DNA of 64,000 nt from NCBI GenBank assembly GCA_946811695.1, contig OX328125.1:104825876-104889875 (forward strand), given 5' to 3'. Of this stretch, positions 12,250-23,965 are shown in pieces. Position 1 is the stretch's first letter. The number at the start of each line of letters is the position of its first letter. This DNA comes from Gonocerus acuteangulatus (taxonomy: Eukaryota; Arthropoda; Insecta; Hemiptera; Coreidae). The notes beneath the pieces are model-generated. The model searched no databases. It saw nothing but the letters and a program-made list of their open reading frames with translations, and had not been told where the DNA came from. Made by a program: the position numbers and the translations under genes.

Positions 12250-12890
12250 TAGATGTGAGTAAAACTGGAAATTTTCATAATTCTACATCGAATATTTTCT
12301 GAGATATATGCGAGCGAAAATCGGGATTTATAGGACTCACTCACTCACTGACTCATCAAAATTATTAGGAACTTCCAATGATGCTAGAGACTTGAAATTT
12401 TGCATGAAGATAGATATGAAGACGTTATTAAAGGAAAAAATCGAAAAATCGCGAAAAGTTGTGTTTTACTCCGCTTCCGGGGCGGGGGCGTGCCAGTTTT
12501 GTACTTCCTTCGGAAACCCATCATTCCGTCCGAAACCCATGATGTGGGGTATCAAATGAATCGTCTCGGTATGAAGAACCTATATTTGATGTTGTAAGAA
12601 ACAATTAGACGCATATAGGCTCGGTCAAAATCTTATACCAGCTGACTGTCTGTATGTTTGTTCCTTATACAAATCTGTACCGTTTGACCGATTTGGACCA
12701 AACTTGTGACACAGATGGGTCTTGATATGGAGAGAATCGTAGGCTAGTTCAAAATCGTCTATCAGCTGTTTGCCTAACTGTTTATTCCTTATACAAATCC
12801 ACACGATTTTGATCCAACATGGTACATAGGTAGGTCTTTATGCGGGTAGTGTCATAGGCTAGGTCAAAATCGTCTATCAGCTGTCTTTTT
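12250..12890 (+). repeat. non-autonomous Helitron-type repeat fragments
   Basis: The stretch at 12610-12890 contains two diverged copies of a unit with 'tgtttgttccttatacaaat' and 'aggctaggtcaaaatcgtct'. The same unit occurs at 40959-41300 inside an element with Helitron ends, and at 49345-49860. The 12250-12600 part ('cactcactcactgactcatc') is of unknown class. The fragment lacks defined ends. Confidence 0.5.
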
Positions 12891-13217
12891 TCAAGACAGC
12901 TTTTAATTAATTTTAAAATTTTAATTAATACTTAGAAAAAAATAATGAGATCCAAAAAAAAAAAAAAAAAACATAAATGTGAAATAGAGGCCAAGTTCCT
13001 CCCCCCACAAAGAAACACTCCCCCAAAAATATCCCCTCCTAAAACCCCCCAAGAACGCCTTACCATCCTACACTCCAAAAAAGTAGTATGAGTTAGTGTA
13101 TTAAGTCAACCAAAAATATTTGCCAATACAAGAGATGATACAAGAAAGAAATGTCCAAGTTCATTACTTGGAAGACCTCATAGTTACTAACTATGAACGG
13201 TAAAGACACTTCAACTG
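12891..13217. other. no gene seen
   Basis: AT-rich, with an A-rich run at 12955-12972 and a C-rich patch near 13000-13060. Confidence 0.4.
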
Positions 13218-13432
13218 ACCTTTAAAAACAACAATAAAAATACTTATATCCAGTTACTAAAATATCACTTTCCTCAACCAGGTATATTCTTAAACTTGGC
13301 AATGTTTTATTTGTGCTGAAATTATCTTTAGAGAGAAAACTAAACATTGCCAAGTTTAAGAACATACCTGGTTGAGGAAAGTGATATTTTAGTAACTGAA
13401 TATAAGTATTTTTATTGTTGTTTTTAAAAGTG
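13218..13432. mobile_element. foldback MITE, 215 bp
   Basis: Near-perfect inverted arms of about 88 bp. Left: 'aaaaacaacaataaaaatac… cagttactaaaatatcac… cttaaacttggcaatg'. Right: the mirror, 'cattgccaagtttaag… gtgatattttagtaactg… gtatttttattgttgttttt'. Spacer about 35 bp. An RNA of this segment would form a long hairpin. No coding capacity. Confidence 0.8.
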
Positions 13433-14138
13433 CTAAAAATGGACTTGGTCTACTTGTGCTCTGGACCCTAAATATGCGGTGTAACAGGATTGCAGGATGT
13501 CCCATTTTTACATGTGGAAGTTTTATTAATCATCAATATCAATAGAATAAAATGAGAAATTTTTTTATATTTATTAAATAGTTTAGCATTTGGCCTACAC
13601 AAAACTCTGGAAGAAAATTAATTATAAAATAAAATATTATAACAGTTGCTCGGTGCTAAGGACCTAGGAAACAATTAGGTACAACAATTATTTTTAACTG
13701 AAAATCATAACTAGGAAGAATAACAATATGCCTCCGAATTTTTCCATGTAGAGTCAGTGGTTCTGGAAATTAATGTATTTTATCCAAATACTAGAGGATT
13801 GGTAAGTTTACAAGTAATTTGGCTAGTAGATATTGGAAAATCATGCCATCAGCGGAAAAAACAGTTTTTATTCTATTCCTAGCAACAAGGGACAACTGCA
13901 TTGGCGGAAATCCACCTCACCACTTGTCAAACATATTTCCCGTGTTGCTTTTCCTTCAACTTTCTGCATTCTTCTTATATTCGTTATTTCTGGTTTTATC
14001 TACTTGACTTGCCTCAATTGTTGACATCGATGCTGGTTTAGTTACACCTGTTGTTTCTACAAAGCTCATGTTAGTCGGTGGAGTCACCATCTTCCTCAGT
14101 CATGGAGTTTCTCGCCTTATTTTTCAGACGAGAAGTAT
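13433..14138. other. no supported gene
   Basis: Directly downstream (on the - strand) of the pogo fragment, so it may hold decayed transposon tail. Its frames are short and stop-ridden. Confidence 0.35.
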
Positions 14139-14400
14139 TTAAAAGTTATTTCTTGTAAGGGATTTTTCTTCTATTTTGTTCAATCTAGGCTTGGCTCTTT
14201 CTTTCTTAGCGATTTCAGCTTTGTTTTTGTTTTTTTTTAATGCAGGATTTTTCATATGGTTGACGGTCCATTCATGAACTTTTAGCTTCCAACCTTCTTT
14301 AAATGTTCGAAAACCTGATACATCCATAGATTGGATAATGTGAGAAGCATTTGGAGGTACCGCCAATTATAACCATTGTACCACAAATACATTAAGAAGT
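14139..14400 (-). pseudogene. pogo/Tigger-type (DDE_1) transposase fragment
   Basis: The translation VPPNASHIIQSMDVSGFRTF followed by KEGWK matches the late DDE_1 region of pogo/Tigger/jerky-like transposases ('LPPNATHIIQPLDVSVF.P.K..W'). The aspartate after Q-x-M is kept. A lysine-rich tail follows (EIAKKERAKPRLNK). Only about 75 codons remain and the frame upstream has stops, so it is a dead fragment. Confidence 0.7.
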
Positions 14401-15119
14401 CCACCATACATACATTAAGAAGTGTGACCATTTCGAATTGCAGAAAACTATTATAAAAAGTTGTGTGTCAACATTAGGAACAGAATGTCAAATTTAGGAA
14501 AACATGTTGTCAACTTAAGGTTCCAGTCATAAGAAGTTAATAAAATCAGGACACATGAATTTCTAATGAAAATCTCAACTAAATGTGCTAGTATACATCA
14601 CAGACAACCGTTTTCCTAAAGTTGACATTAGTGTCAAGAAAAGGAGCCCTGGTTGTTTATTGGGTTCCCAATGTTGACACTACCATAATCTCAAGATTTT
14701 TTTATTTGACTTGAGTCAAACCTTTTACAGTCCATAATGTAAGTATCATAGAGTTCATAGAGATCACAAAAAAAAAAAAAAACAATTTAATGCACGCATT
14801 ACAAAACAAAATTCTTAAGAAATATTCTTAATCTCTTATCAAAATCACTAAGTGAAGAGAGCAGCAGGAGTTGACTCGAGGATTTTTCATACTAAAATGG
14901 CTGCAGATGTTATTAACGGAGCTGCATAGTTGATCGGGTCAGTCAACATTATTCTTCAACAACTGTTCTTTCTATTGGATGCAAACTTATTGAATTCTCT
15001 TGAACCTAATTGTTATTTTTCAAATTTAAATTTGAAGTGTCAACTTAAGGAGCAATGTCAACGATCGGGTCATTTACCCTTCCTCATTACAAACGTAAAA
15101 GAGCAAAACTACTCGTGTT
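14401..15119. other. no gene seen
   Basis: Intronic AT-rich DNA with an A-run at 14769-14782. It repeatedly contains 'gtcaac' or 'tgtcaa' phrases ('tgtcaacattagg', 'ttgtcaacttaagg') without a fixed period. Confidence 0.35.
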
Positions 15120-15720
15120 TTTGTTTTATATATATAAGTTACTAGCTGTTACCCAGTGTGCTATGCTACACCAACTTTCTGCCTATGACTCTCCCCGTAT
15201 CAAGATCTACCTGTATACCCAGTTACGTCAAAATCGGTCAAACGGTGTGAATTTGTTTATATCTGTCTAGTAATTCATAATGCAGCCCGCAGAGGCCAGC
15301 ACCACAGCAATTCATAAAACAGCCGACAGAGGCCAGCACCAGAGCCTGCGAGTAGATAGCTCTTATCAAAGAAAGGCCAGCACTCCTTAGTTAGACAGTG
15401 ACTGTTGATATAAAATTGAAATTAACTGCATTACATGATTATATAATGATATAAAGTCATCAATGAGTTCGAGTTATTATAATTATCAAGAACATCAACA
15501 AATAAATTTGAGGCATTATTCAAAATGGCTGTCGATTCGAAATGGCCGTCAGAATCTGAATGGTTCAGTATAGCCAATTTTTCTTGAACAAAACTTTTGA
15601 CATTTTGACCAAATTTTGAAATTTGACTATTTTGACCAAGCCTAGGAGACTTCCCGTATGAAGACCTACCTCTGTGCCAAGTTTGGTCAAAATCGGTCAT
15701 GGTGTAGATTTCTGGTGCCA
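15120..15720 (-). repeat. non-autonomous Helitron fragments, minus orientation
   Basis: 'actagctgttacccagtg' at 15139 is the reverse complement of the CTAG-ending 3' terminus seen at 41300. 'caccaactttctgc' and 'gtcaaaatcggtcaaacggtg' continue that family. A second partial copy lies at 15640-15715. Between them two 37-bp units (about 15282-15355) contain 'agaggccagcacc'. Confidence 0.5.
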
Positions 15721-15816
15721 ATGACCATAGCAGTGGACGCACCCAAATTAAAAAAAAAAAAAAAATCAAAATTATTGTTCCTATGATGAGAAAATAACCT
15801 TCCAAATACCTTGCAG

Positions 15817-15943
15817 GCAATGAAGGAGACCCGAGTATCCTGGCTGAACAGGCGGAAAAAAGAAGCTCAGGATGAAGTTGAGAGATTGTCCGAGAGAGTG
15901 CAGCACCTCCAAGCACTCTATGAACATCAGGATTCCGTCTTAG
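15817..15943 (+). CDS. exon b of the unrecognised gene, coiled coil
   Basis: Acceptor 'aataccttgcag', donor 'gttaga'. It encodes 42 codons plus one base, from AMKETRVSWLNRRKKEAQ to LYEHQDSVL. The segment EAQDEVERLSERVQHLQAL shows heptad-like spacing of L/V with charged residues, so it is probably a coiled coil. Start phase 0 fits exon a and end phase 1 fits exon c. The family is not recognised. Confidence 0.7.
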
Positions 15944-16259
15944 GTTAGATTTAAAACAAAATTTCTTATTTATTTATGTTCAATCGTTATAATCGTTACA
16001 TTATATCAATTATTTCATTGTGGATGCTGAAGGCTTTTCTATCATAACAGTTCTTTATTTCCTTCATCTCGTAAAGTTCATGGGCGTATATAGAAAAACA
16101 TTTCGGGGGGCTGGGAAAATTTCGGAGGGGGGCTGAGTGCATCTGGACGCTGGCTAACGAACTTGATCTTTCAAATTAGACAAAAGATTATCTTAAGAGT
16201 CAACCTAAGTGGTTTTGTATCATATTTCATTATAACCGGTCCATCAGAAAAAAATACAT

Positions 16260-16279
16260 ATATATAATATATACAGTAT

Positions 16280-16338
<59 letters not shown>

Positions 16339-16340
16339 AA
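16260..16340. repeat. (TA)n microsatellite, interrupted
   Basis: Dinucleotide TA tract with a few interruptions, just before a SINE. Confidence 0.95.
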
Positions 16341-16885
16341 TAAATCTGTCCTGCAACAGGCCACAAGGGCCCAGAGGGGCAGATACAGGTATCTGATTCT
16401 TGACTGTATTGGTGAACTAGAGAGATAGCGTGGTCAGTATTATGCTCCGGTCGCCCGATTTTAGCATAAATGTGCTTTAGCGGTGACTAAACTGTAAAAA
16501 ACCGTTACAAAAAAGTTTCACGAAAAAAGTGCCACAAAACTGCTCATGCGCTGGCGGTCGCGCATGAGCAGTGACGGTCGCGTATGCTTAGTGGCCATGT
16601 ACGAAAAATAAGACTGTATGTGACACAAAAAAAGTATTTGTTGACGTTCGCGCATGTGCAGTTTGTCGGGTGGCCCTAAAGCATATTTATGTTCCTGTTT
16701 CCCTTTGCATGTGCCCACTAAATATATTAATTAAAGGCTGGGTGAACCTAGATAAGATATGGGACCCTGAATCCAACCCTCGAACGAGGCTACTTGAAGA
16801 TGAAAATCTTAAGTGTGCACCCAGGTTTTGAACTCATGTCCTCTGCTTCATAAGTCTAGTGCTCTACTAAACTAACCTCATCCCC
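16341..16885 (-). repeat. tRNA-derived SINE (type 3), interrupted
   Basis: Related to 29098-29430: both contain 'aggccacaagggcc', 'ggggcagata' and 'aattaattaaaggctg', and end (in - orientation start) in a tRNA-like head with a B-box-like 'gagttcaaaacct' on the minus strand. It is split by a MITE at 16459-16692. Older than the type 1 and 2 SINEs judging by divergence. Confidence 0.6.
16459..16692. mobile_element. MITE inserted in SINE
   Basis: The ends 'gcataaatgtgctttag' and 'ctaaagcatatttatg' are inverted repeats. The inside has several 'gcgcatg' pieces that pair ('ctcatgcgctggcggtcgcgcatgag'). The interrupted SINE reads on both sides, giving a relative age: the SINE is older than the MITE. 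Confidence 0.55.
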
Positions 16886-16887
16886 AG

Positions 16888-16889
<2 letters not shown>

Positions 16890-16969
<80 letters not shown>
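16890..16969. repeat. (TA)n microsatellite
   Basis: Roughly 38 TA units, at the head side of the SINE. Confidence 0.97.
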
Positions 16970-16971
<2 letters not shown>

Positions 16972-17079
16972 TGAGTATGGTACTCGATTCATTTTCTGCA
17001 ATTTTCTTAGAATGTTCCAAGTGGGAAAAATTATGTATGACTGTGGTGGGGATTCAATAAGGCAGACGAAGTTAAATTT

Positions 17080-17109
17080 AAGATATATATATATATATAT
17101 ATATATATT
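17080..17109. repeat. (TA)n microsatellite
   Basis: Short TA tract about 90 bp 5' of exon c. Confidence 0.95.
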
Positions 17110-17197
17110 AGTTTACTTACTAAAAACCTTTTATTTTTGTACTTCGAACTTAAATTCTAAAGGCTCTAAAGTTGATTAGAATTGAACTATTTTGTAG

Positions 17198-17375
17198 GGC
17201 ATTTGGATACGAAAGGCAGGAATGATGATGCGAGAGAGCTTGAGAGGCTAAGATCGTACAGAGACACTCTCTACAATGGAGAACTATCATGGCGGGAAGC
17301 AACAAGGCTAGTAGAAGCAGGTTCTGCTCTAGCTAGAGTCGCTGCAGCTGATTGGGAACAATCAAAAGATAGCAC
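17198..17375 (+). CDS. exon c of the unrecognised gene
   Basis: Acceptor 'actattttgtag', donor 'gtaagc'. The G left from exon b plus GG gives the glycine of GHLDTKG. It encodes about 59 residues, including RNDDARELERLRSYRDTLYN and then LVEAGSALARVAAADWEQ, mostly predicted helix. It ends in phase 2 (AC), completed by G of exon d to Thr. Codon use and clean splice phases on both sides argue for a real exon. Confidence 0.75.
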
Positions 17376-17391
17376 GTAAGCTTTCGCAACA

Positions 17392-17397
<6 letters not shown>

Positions 17398-17440
<43 letters not shown>
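17398..17440. repeat. (TA)n microsatellite
   Basis: TA tract 22 bp 3' of the exon c donor site. Confidence 0.97.
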
Positions 17441-17443
<3 letters not shown>

Positions 17444-17559
17444 TTTTTATTGGTTATTACATTCTTTATATGAATATGTTTGGTAATATATATACAAAAC
17501 AATATGATATTGTATCATATGTAAATATGATATATGATACAATAAGAGAGTTCTTTGCT

Positions 17560-18000
17560 CAAGGCCTCCCAACTTCATCCTCGATTAACGCCAGAAGGAC
17601 ACTCAGATAATGTTTAAAGGGGTCTATCCAAGCTCCCTTCTGCTCAGACCAGTGGAATAGAGTTGAAGGGAGATCGGTGAGCCACAGACATTGACGCATT
17701 TGAAGGAAGAGAAAGCCATTGCTAACACTTCACTTGGTCACTGCAACAGATGTCTGGGCCACATGATCTTCTGAGTCGCCTTGGTGGGGAGAGAGGATGG
17801 GCAAGGCTCCATAGGGTGAGGACTTCAGAATTTTGATGAGTGGATAGTTTGGCGAGGAAATGGTGGAATCTGGATAATATAACATCTTTAACGAGTGGGA
17901 TATTGAGGTCTTTACTAAGGTTGGGGATGGAAATGTAGAACAAATCATCATTATGAATGGGAAGGTTTGGATGTGTCTGATGGTTGATGTTTTCACGGTT
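17560..18000 (-). pseudogene. Jockey-type LINE C-terminal fragment
   Basis: The minus strand reads NLSKDLNIPLVKDVI and later SPPRRLRRSCGPD, the same layout as 53475-53861 ('LHNDLNIPFVQDI… SPPRRLNR'). This is the C-terminal tail typical of Jockey-clade ORF2 ('DL.IP.V…RRLKR..P.DL'). Two overlapping frames share the signal, so at least one frameshift is present. Dead, 5'-truncated. Confidence 0.6.

Positions 18001-19883
<1,883 letters not shown>

Positions 19884-19932
<49 letters not shown>
19884..19932. repeat. (TA)n microsatellite, right part
   Basis: Continuation of the TA tract interrupted by the foldback element. Confidence 0.97.
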
Positions 19933-19935
<3 letters not shown>

Positions 19936-20030
19936 TGCTTTTATTGTTTTTTTTCTAAATATATTTCAAAAATATACTGAACAATAAAATTAAAATATTA
20001 AATTTAATAAATTTTTGTAAACAATTTTAG

Positions 20031-20175
20031 GAATGGTGATACAAGGTGGCGCCTTGCTGTCGAAACGAGGAAAGGAATTCAAGAAGCTACACTCTGCATT
20101 CAAGCTGCACAATTCACGCTATCAGGAGTCCAATTCCCTTATTGTACACCGAGAGAAATCACCACCATTCTCCAA
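20031..20175 (+). CDS. exon d of the unrecognised gene
   Basis: Acceptor 'acaattttag', donor 'gtaggc'. It completes the split Thr and encodes 48 residues (NGDTRWRLAVETRKGIQEA, then LCIQAAQFTLSGVQFPYC, then TPREITTILQ), helical in character. It ends in phase 0. No known domain recognised. Confidence 0.78.
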
Positions 20176-20256
20176 GTAGGCCTTTGATTTCATTTCGATG
20201 ATTTACAGAAGGATTAAAAGTGTCATGCTTTATAAATTCCTTCATTTTCTCTCTAG

Positions 20257-20370
20257 GTATTGGAATACCTGTTCACTGATTTGCAAATACCAGAGAGATT
20301 CAACCACGCAGCACACGTTTATAACAACTTTTATAAGAGGGCTTCAGCATTACACATCTGGCTTAAGAAA
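20257..20370 (+). CDS. exon e of the unrecognised gene
   Basis: Acceptor 'cattttctctctag', donor 'gtaaga'; the intron before it is only 81 bp. Exactly 38 codons, phase 0 at both ends: VLEYLFTDLQIPERFNHA, then HVYNNFYKRASALHIWLKK. The five exons together give about 225 residues of a helix-rich protein. The next exon was not found, so the gene either continues outside the recognisable part or across the repeat-filled + strand. Confidence 0.78.
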
Positions 20371-21181
20371 GTAAGAATTGTCTATTTTTATTGTACTGCA
20401 CAACCAGGCAAAAATGTATGTGAATTTGTAAGATATGCAGTAGAAGCAGACAATGATAAAAGATATTATTTAATCAGTCTTTAATGCTGACAAGCTGTTT
20501 TTTAATTGTGAATTCATATTAACATAATACCAACCAAGGTGAGGAATAACCCTTCAAAGCTCAAAAAAATACTTTTATTATATCATCACAACGTTTCGGA
20601 CTATTCGTCCATCTTCAGGAGATCTAAAATAGTATGTTAATTATTAAATACTGCAGGAATACGCTTTAAACAACACTATATAAATTACCATTAACCAAGA
20701 TATTATATCATCTTCAAACAATTGATAAATTTTATTTTCTTCATTTTAAACTCACCAATAAATAATGTTACATTTAAACGTCATAAATTAAATAAAAATG
20801 ATTCGTAAAAGGAACCAAGTCAATCAATACAAATTAAAACATTCATTATCTTACAGCCATATTAGAAGACCTTATCAACATACTTAGGCCTATTATATTT
20901 CCTTAGGCCTATTATATTATTAAATACTAGCTGACCCGGCGAACTTCGAACCGCCTAACAGTCAATTCTTTAATTTTTTTTAATACCTATTCTGCTATTT
21001 GAGACACCCGAAAAGCTTGTAAGATATAAAAAAGAAGAAAAAAATTGTCAAAAAATAAAAATTATAAAACACTTAAAATTCTTTTAATAGTCACTAAAAA
21101 ATCACAATGAAAATTACAATATCATATTTCTTATTATGATACCTACTTATTATATTTCATTTTATTTTTACTTATTCTAAA

Positions 21182-21349
21182 TTAAATTTCATTTTTATTG
21201 TAGTACTTAATGGTACACGATATTTTTTGTTTCATTGGGTAAACAAACAGAGCAGATGGTTTTCCAACACAGGAACAGGTAACATACAATTGACCATGCG
21301 AGAAACATGGGTTTTTTAGATTAATACCACAAACACTTAATGACTGCCC
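21182..21349 (-). pseudogene. Helitron helicase (Pif1-like) C-terminal remnant
   Basis: An open 55-residue run, GQSLSVCGINLKNPCFSHGQ continuing LYVTCSCVGKPSALFVYP, is the conserved last part of Helitron Rep/helicase proteins ('G.NL..PCFSHGQLYVA.SRV'). It ends in a stop codon. The arginine of the S-R-V motif has become cysteine (CSCVG), which suggests decay. The rest of the helicase and the Rep domain are deleted. Confidence 0.85.
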
Positions 21350-21419
21350 TTATAGTCAAACTGAGTTCCTAGGTCCAATAGCAACACAGTTGTAGGCACT
21401 GTAATCAATTAACAGCAGC

Positions 21420-21595
21420 TCGATTCAAACTTGCACCATTATTAGTCGAATTTCGGGCTTTGCGGGTCTGTCTTAACCGAATTCTTTCACGTTCATTGCG
21501 ATCTTCATGTTCCCGGGCAGTACGATTAGATTGATAATTAATTTTTTTTTTTATTCTTTGATTTTCGGGTTGTTCCACCACCTTGTAGGAGGCAT
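21420..21595 (-). pseudogene. Helitron ORF N-terminal remnant
   Basis: An ATG at 21595 opens MPPTRWWNNPKIKE, then a stop/shift. A following frame reads TAREHEDRNERERIRLRQ and TRKARNS, the arginine/glutamate-rich run seen near the start of many animal Helitron proteins. Close spacing to the helicase end shows that about 1.3 kilo-codons were lost. Confidence 0.6.
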
Positions 21596-22019
21596 ATTTA
21601 GTAAGTCACAAACACACAACACATTAGTAATTTTATAGAAATTTGTGACTTTTAGATTTAGTAATATTATAGATGCACAGCAAAGAGACGTTTACATTTC
21701 AAGTGACATTTTACCACAGAAAATTTACATTTTACCATAGACAATTAAGTTGTACTTTTACCATCGTACAAATATTGACATTAATATTTATACGATACTA
21801 ATGTCACTCAATAGTTTTACCTTCCCAGAACTCCTCCACTAACAGTTTATTGTATGGTATTAAAGTTCAAATTGACCTTTAAGTATTATTACAAATCTTT
21901 TGTATAGGAATATAGAAAAGTTGGGTATTTTTTACTTCGTTAACGCAATTATAAATTAATTGAAATTGCTTTATTAACATGAGAATTCTATTGTCACCTA
22001 ATGATTACATGTTCTTATT

Positions 22020-22226
22020 TATTTAAATTTTAACGTCCATTACTATTAACTGAGAATTTTAGGACGGGTTACCTATAGGTTACCACACTTTTCTAGCCAG
22101 CATAGGGGTGATGCCTCTCCTTTTTTTTTTAAGAAAAGCCACCACCCCTAGTGAGAATCGAACCCACGACCTTTCGAACGGAGTGTTAAGTCATCATGCC
22201 TTAAGACTCACGGCCACCGGGTCTCC
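22020..22226 (-). repeat. tRNA-derived SINE (type 2), complete
   Basis: Bounded by the 13-bp target duplication ACATGTTCTTATT (22007-22019 and 22227-22239). On the minus strand a tRNA-like head with box B GGTTCGATTCT is followed by a tail with 'tggtaacctataggtaaccc' and 'aatggacgttaaaatttaaa'. Same family as 52411-52615 and the partial copy at 55306. Confidence 0.85.
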
Positions 22227-23268
22227 ACATGTTCTTATTATTACTGTTGTAGTTATAAACTTAAATAAAAACGTATTTATTCTAAAACAATATAAACAAA
22301 GAGTGATTTTTTGCCTATACACAAATAACCTAATACATTAACTCTTAAAAATATTATAATTGAGAACATATGCTTTTATTTAAAAATAAATTTGCGTTAA
22401 CGAAGTAAAAAAGACCCGAAAAGTGTTGTTTTTAGACTTTTTCAGGCATTTTTTTAAATTTTTCTCTCCGTAAGAACCATCCTCGTAGTTCAAGGAATAT
22501 TATAAAAAAAGAATTGATGAAATCGGTTCAGTTGTTCTCGAGATTTGCACTTACCAACACATTTAGCGATTCATTTTTATATAATAGATATACAAATACG
22601 TTAAATGTTAAAAATATTATAATTAAGAACATATGTTTTTATTTAAAAATGAATTTGCGTTAAGGAAGTGAAAAAGACCCGAAAAGTGTTGTTTTTAGAC
22701 TTTTTCAGGCATTTTTTTAAATTTTTCTCTCCGTAAGAACCACCCTCGTAGTTCAAGGAATATTATAAAAAAAGAATTGATGAAATCGGTTCAGTTTTTC
22801 TCGAGATTTGCGCTTACCAACACATTTAGCGATTCATTTTTATATAATAGATAATGTCTAAGTATGTTGATAAGGTCTTCTAATATGGCTGTAAGATAAT
22901 GAATGTTTTAATTTGTATTGATTGACTTGGTTCCTTTTAGGAATCATTTTTATTGAATTTATGACGTTTAAATGTAACATTATTTAAGGACAGGACATGG
23001 TAAGTTTAAAATTAAGAAAATAAAATTTATCAATTGTTTGAAGATGATATAATAATGGTAATTTATATAGTGTTTTTTAAAGCGTATTCCTGCAGTTTTT
23101 AACAATTACCATACTATTTTAGATCTCCTGAAGATGAACGAATAGTCTGAAACGTTATGATGATATAATAAAAGTATTTTTTTTTAGCTTTGAAGGGTTA
23201 TTCCTCACCTTGGTTGGTATTATAAATTAATACCCTTCACCTATTCATCAAAATCATATTAACATAAT

Positions 23269-23760
23269 TCCAACATCTTTTAACCTGTCTAAGTAGGCTA
23301 ATTCGTCTTAGTTTCGTAGATTTCATTTGTACACAAAAACCAAAAAAAAAAAAAAAAAAGAAAAAAATAAACCTCACATCAGAAAAATATCTAGATAATC
23401 TAACTCATTATTTCCTCAGTCACAGACAGAACCAACTTTGTCCATGCACAAAGCAATAATTATTGTTGTAGTATTTATATTGAATTTAGAGCTTTTTAAT
23501 TGGTTGTTTTTATTTTAAACAATAAAAATAAATACAAATGCAATTTTATTTAAATGGCCTATATCAGTAAAAGTAGTATTTTAATAAATGAAGCCAAGAA
23601 TACTTATTGGTAATAGTGTTATACTAGAGTAAACATTGAGAAGGCGGGGGGGGGGGGGGGAGTAATTTCCGCTTATGATACTGTCAGTTTCCTGTTATGG
23701 CGCCTTAAACTTCCTTCTCTTTGAGATTTTTTTTTTTTTATATTTTTTACAAATTATAAA
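23269..23760. other. no gene seen
   Basis: AT-rich, with an A-run (23342-23359) and a G-run (23647-23661). No exon or repeat ends found. Confidence 0.4.
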
Positions 23761-23861
23761 CTCTACCAATAACTGCTTCTATTCCTTTACTAGTGGCACT
23801 AGGGATATGAACGGATTTCCACAAAGATGACGCAGTTCCTGCGAGTCGGATTTCTTCTAAG
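23761..23861 (+). mobile_element. Helentron-like 3' end fragment
   Basis: The block 'cactagggatatgaac' followed by GATGACGCAGTTCCTGCG and GAGTCGGA is the conserved 3' hairpin end (GCAG-TTC-CTGC) of the family at 8684, 43766 and 50937. Only the last about 100 bp are present. Confidence 0.6.
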
Positions 23862-23868
23862 CTTTTAG

Positions 23869-23926
23869 CACCATCCACAGGAATGTACCTATTGAGGTTT
23901 GAAAAATTTCTTCAGATCTTCATCGT

Positions 23927-23961
<35 letters not shown>

Positions 23962-23965
23962 ATTT
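23869..23965 (+). mobile_element. Helentron-like 5' end fragment with (TA)n
   Basis: 'ttagcaccatccacaggaat… attgaggttt' followed by 'gaaaaatttcttcagatctt' and a TA tract (23930-23959) parallels the 5' end at 47478. Truncated after the TA tract. Confidence 0.45.

Larger units (their letters stand above)
20937..22851 (-). mobile_element. Helitron, internally deleted
   Basis: On the minus strand it starts TCTATTATATAAAAATGAAT after host A (22852) and ends GGGTCAGCTAG before host T (20936), the Helitron TC…CTAG rule with insertion between A and T. A GC-rich stem-loop (GTTCGAAGTTCGCCGGG region) precedes CTAG. The 5' portion is present twice: 22357-22590 and 22600-22851 are about 95% alike. A type 2 SINE (22020-22226) is inserted in it. 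It holds the coding remnants listed below. Confidence 0.85.
20529..23253. mobile_element. 2.7-kb inverted element with 15-bp target duplication (family 2)
   Basis: Flanked by an exact 15-bp repeat TCATATTAACATAAT at 20514-20528 and 23254-23268. Inverted arms (about 20529-20885 and 22863-23223) begin ACCAACCAAGGTGAGG. Near each tip is a hairpin motif: CTGAAGA, one base, a GGAC/GTCC stem with loop GAATA, then GAAACGTT (minus strand at 20589-20622; a weaker plus copy at 23119-23155). A 15-bp duplication is unlike DNA transposons and fits retroposition. A Helitron sits inside. Confidence 0.75.

Noticed and set aside
15431..15916. 161-codon minus-strand frame
   Set aside because: It overlaps the well-supported plus-strand exon b and a Helitron-type repeat, and has no recognisable domain.
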